This document shows positions 63,621 to 64,000 of a DNA stretch of 64,000 nt, one piece after another. Both the position numbers and the translations under genes were made by a program. Within the stretch, counting starts at the first letter, position 1, and each line of letters begins with the position of its first letter. The stretch comes from Albimonas sp963816545 (GTDB lineage: Bacteria > Pseudomonadota > Alphaproteobacteria > Rhodobacterales > Rhodobacteraceae). The stretch is taken from NCBI GenBank assembly GCA_963816545.1, contig CAWFLE010000020.1, forward strand, positions 1-64,000. Direction: 5' to 3'. Under the pieces are notes generated by a model. The model did no database searches and was not told where the DNA came from. It saw only the letters and a program-made list of their open reading frames with translations.

Positions 63621-64000
63621 CCGCGCTGGCCGAGCCCGGCTGGGCCTTCGACGCCTACGAATCCGTGCGCGCCCGCCTCCCCCGGGCGCGCTTCGACGAC
63701 GCCTGGCGCACCGCCGATACGCTGGCCGAGATCGCCGAGCCCTATTCTCTCCTGCTGCTCGACGCCTACGGGGTCCTGAACGTCGGCGAGACCGCGATCC
63801 CCGGCGTCGCCGCCCGCATCGCGGACCTTCGTCGCGCCGGAAAGCGGGTGATGGTCGTCACCAATTCCGCCGGCTATCCCAAGCGCCTGATGATCGAGCG
63901 CTATGCCCGGCTGGGCTACGACTTCGCGCCCGAGGACGTCGCCTCCAGCCGCGAGGCGCTCCTTCGCGGCCTGGAAAACCGCCCGCAGCTTCGCTGGGGC
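63617..64000 (+). CDS. HAD-superfamily (NagD-like, class IIA) hydrolase, partial
   Basis: The first 128 codons are present; the gene continues past the window. The GTG at 63617 overlaps the phnE stop in GTGA, so it belongs to the operon. Motif I is in YSLLLLDAYGVLNVGETAIP (the nucleophile Asp in LLDAYGV) and motif II in VMVVTNSAGYPKRLMIERYA, as in class IIA HAD phosphatases. A sugar-phosphate or glycerol-phosphate phosphatase role would match the importer and the DeoR regulator, but this is inference. Confidence 0.85.
   Translation, partial: MTALAEPGWAFDAYESVRARLPRARFDDAWRTADTLAEIAEPYSLLLLDAYGVLNVGETAIPGVAARIADLRRAGKRVMVVTNSAGYPKRLMIERYARLGYDFAPEDVASSREALLRGLENRPQLRWG

Overview
The window is very GC-rich, tightly packed DNA from an alphaproteobacterium, most likely a Rhodobacterales (Roseobacter/Rhodobacteraceae-like) species. 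The main clues are a CtrA response regulator next to its small partner SciP (DUF1153), a complete rhizobial/roseobacter-type glycerol ABC transporter (glpSTPQUV) with glpD and glpR, an NDUFS4-type complex I accessory protein, an lpiA/mprF-acvB pair, and many TRAP and ABC importers. No tRNA, rRNA, CRISPR array, prophage or origin was seen.

Layout. 1-4.8 kb (minus): a TakP-type TRAP importer (dctP, dctQ, dctM) followed by a coiled-coil gene. 5-14 kb: acyl-CoA ligase, PaaI-type thioesterase, CYTH-CHAD protein, ligA, ctrA, sciP, mnmA and the NDUFS4-like gene. 14.6-21 kb: a glucose/mannose-type ABC importer (gtsABCD-like, with damaged frames) divergent from a two-component system. 21-26 kb: mprF (lpiA) followed by acvB, the latter cut in two by an IS630-family element. 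26-36 kb: an iron-type alcohol dehydrogenase and the full glycerol operon with divergent glpR. 36-41.5 kb: a polyamine-type ABC importer (potFGHI-like) and an amidase. 41.7-44.8 kb: zinc uptake (znuA divergent from zur-znuC-znuB). 44.9-48 kb: a scrap of a type III restriction helicase, decayed IS3 elements and an HWE histidine kinase/receiver pair. 48-53.4 kb: a branched-chain amino-acid-type ABC importer (liv). 53.5-56 kb: a class IV aminotransferase, an IS630 scrap and an EamA permease. 56-59 kb: an NsrR-centred cluster with an HPP membrane protein, a small membrane protein, a DUF6522 protein and a group III truncated hemoglobin. 59-64 kb: a DeoR regulator and a phosphonate-type importer (phnD, phnC, phnE, phnE) followed by a HAD phosphatase cut by the window end.

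The theme is nutrient import: eight solute-uptake systems in 64 kb, several with local regulators (GlpR, Zur, a two-component system, a DeoR protein). A GC-rich hairpin lies directly after the substrate-binding-protein gene in all seven systems that I could examine. Where that gene comes first or early in its operon (dct, gts, liv, phn) the hairpin sits between it and the permease or ATPase genes. Where it is last or alone (glp, pot, znuA) it serves as a terminator.

Caution on sequence quality: single-base frameshifts affect dctM, dctQ, the coiled-coil gene, gtsA, gtsB, gtsC, the histidine kinase at 19.7 kb, acvB, znuB, livM and the liv binding protein. The flanking reading frames are otherwise well conserved and many sites are G/C runs, so sequencing or assembly error is the most economical explanation for most of them. 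The acvB insertion and the in-frame amber codon in gtsA are different in kind and could be real.
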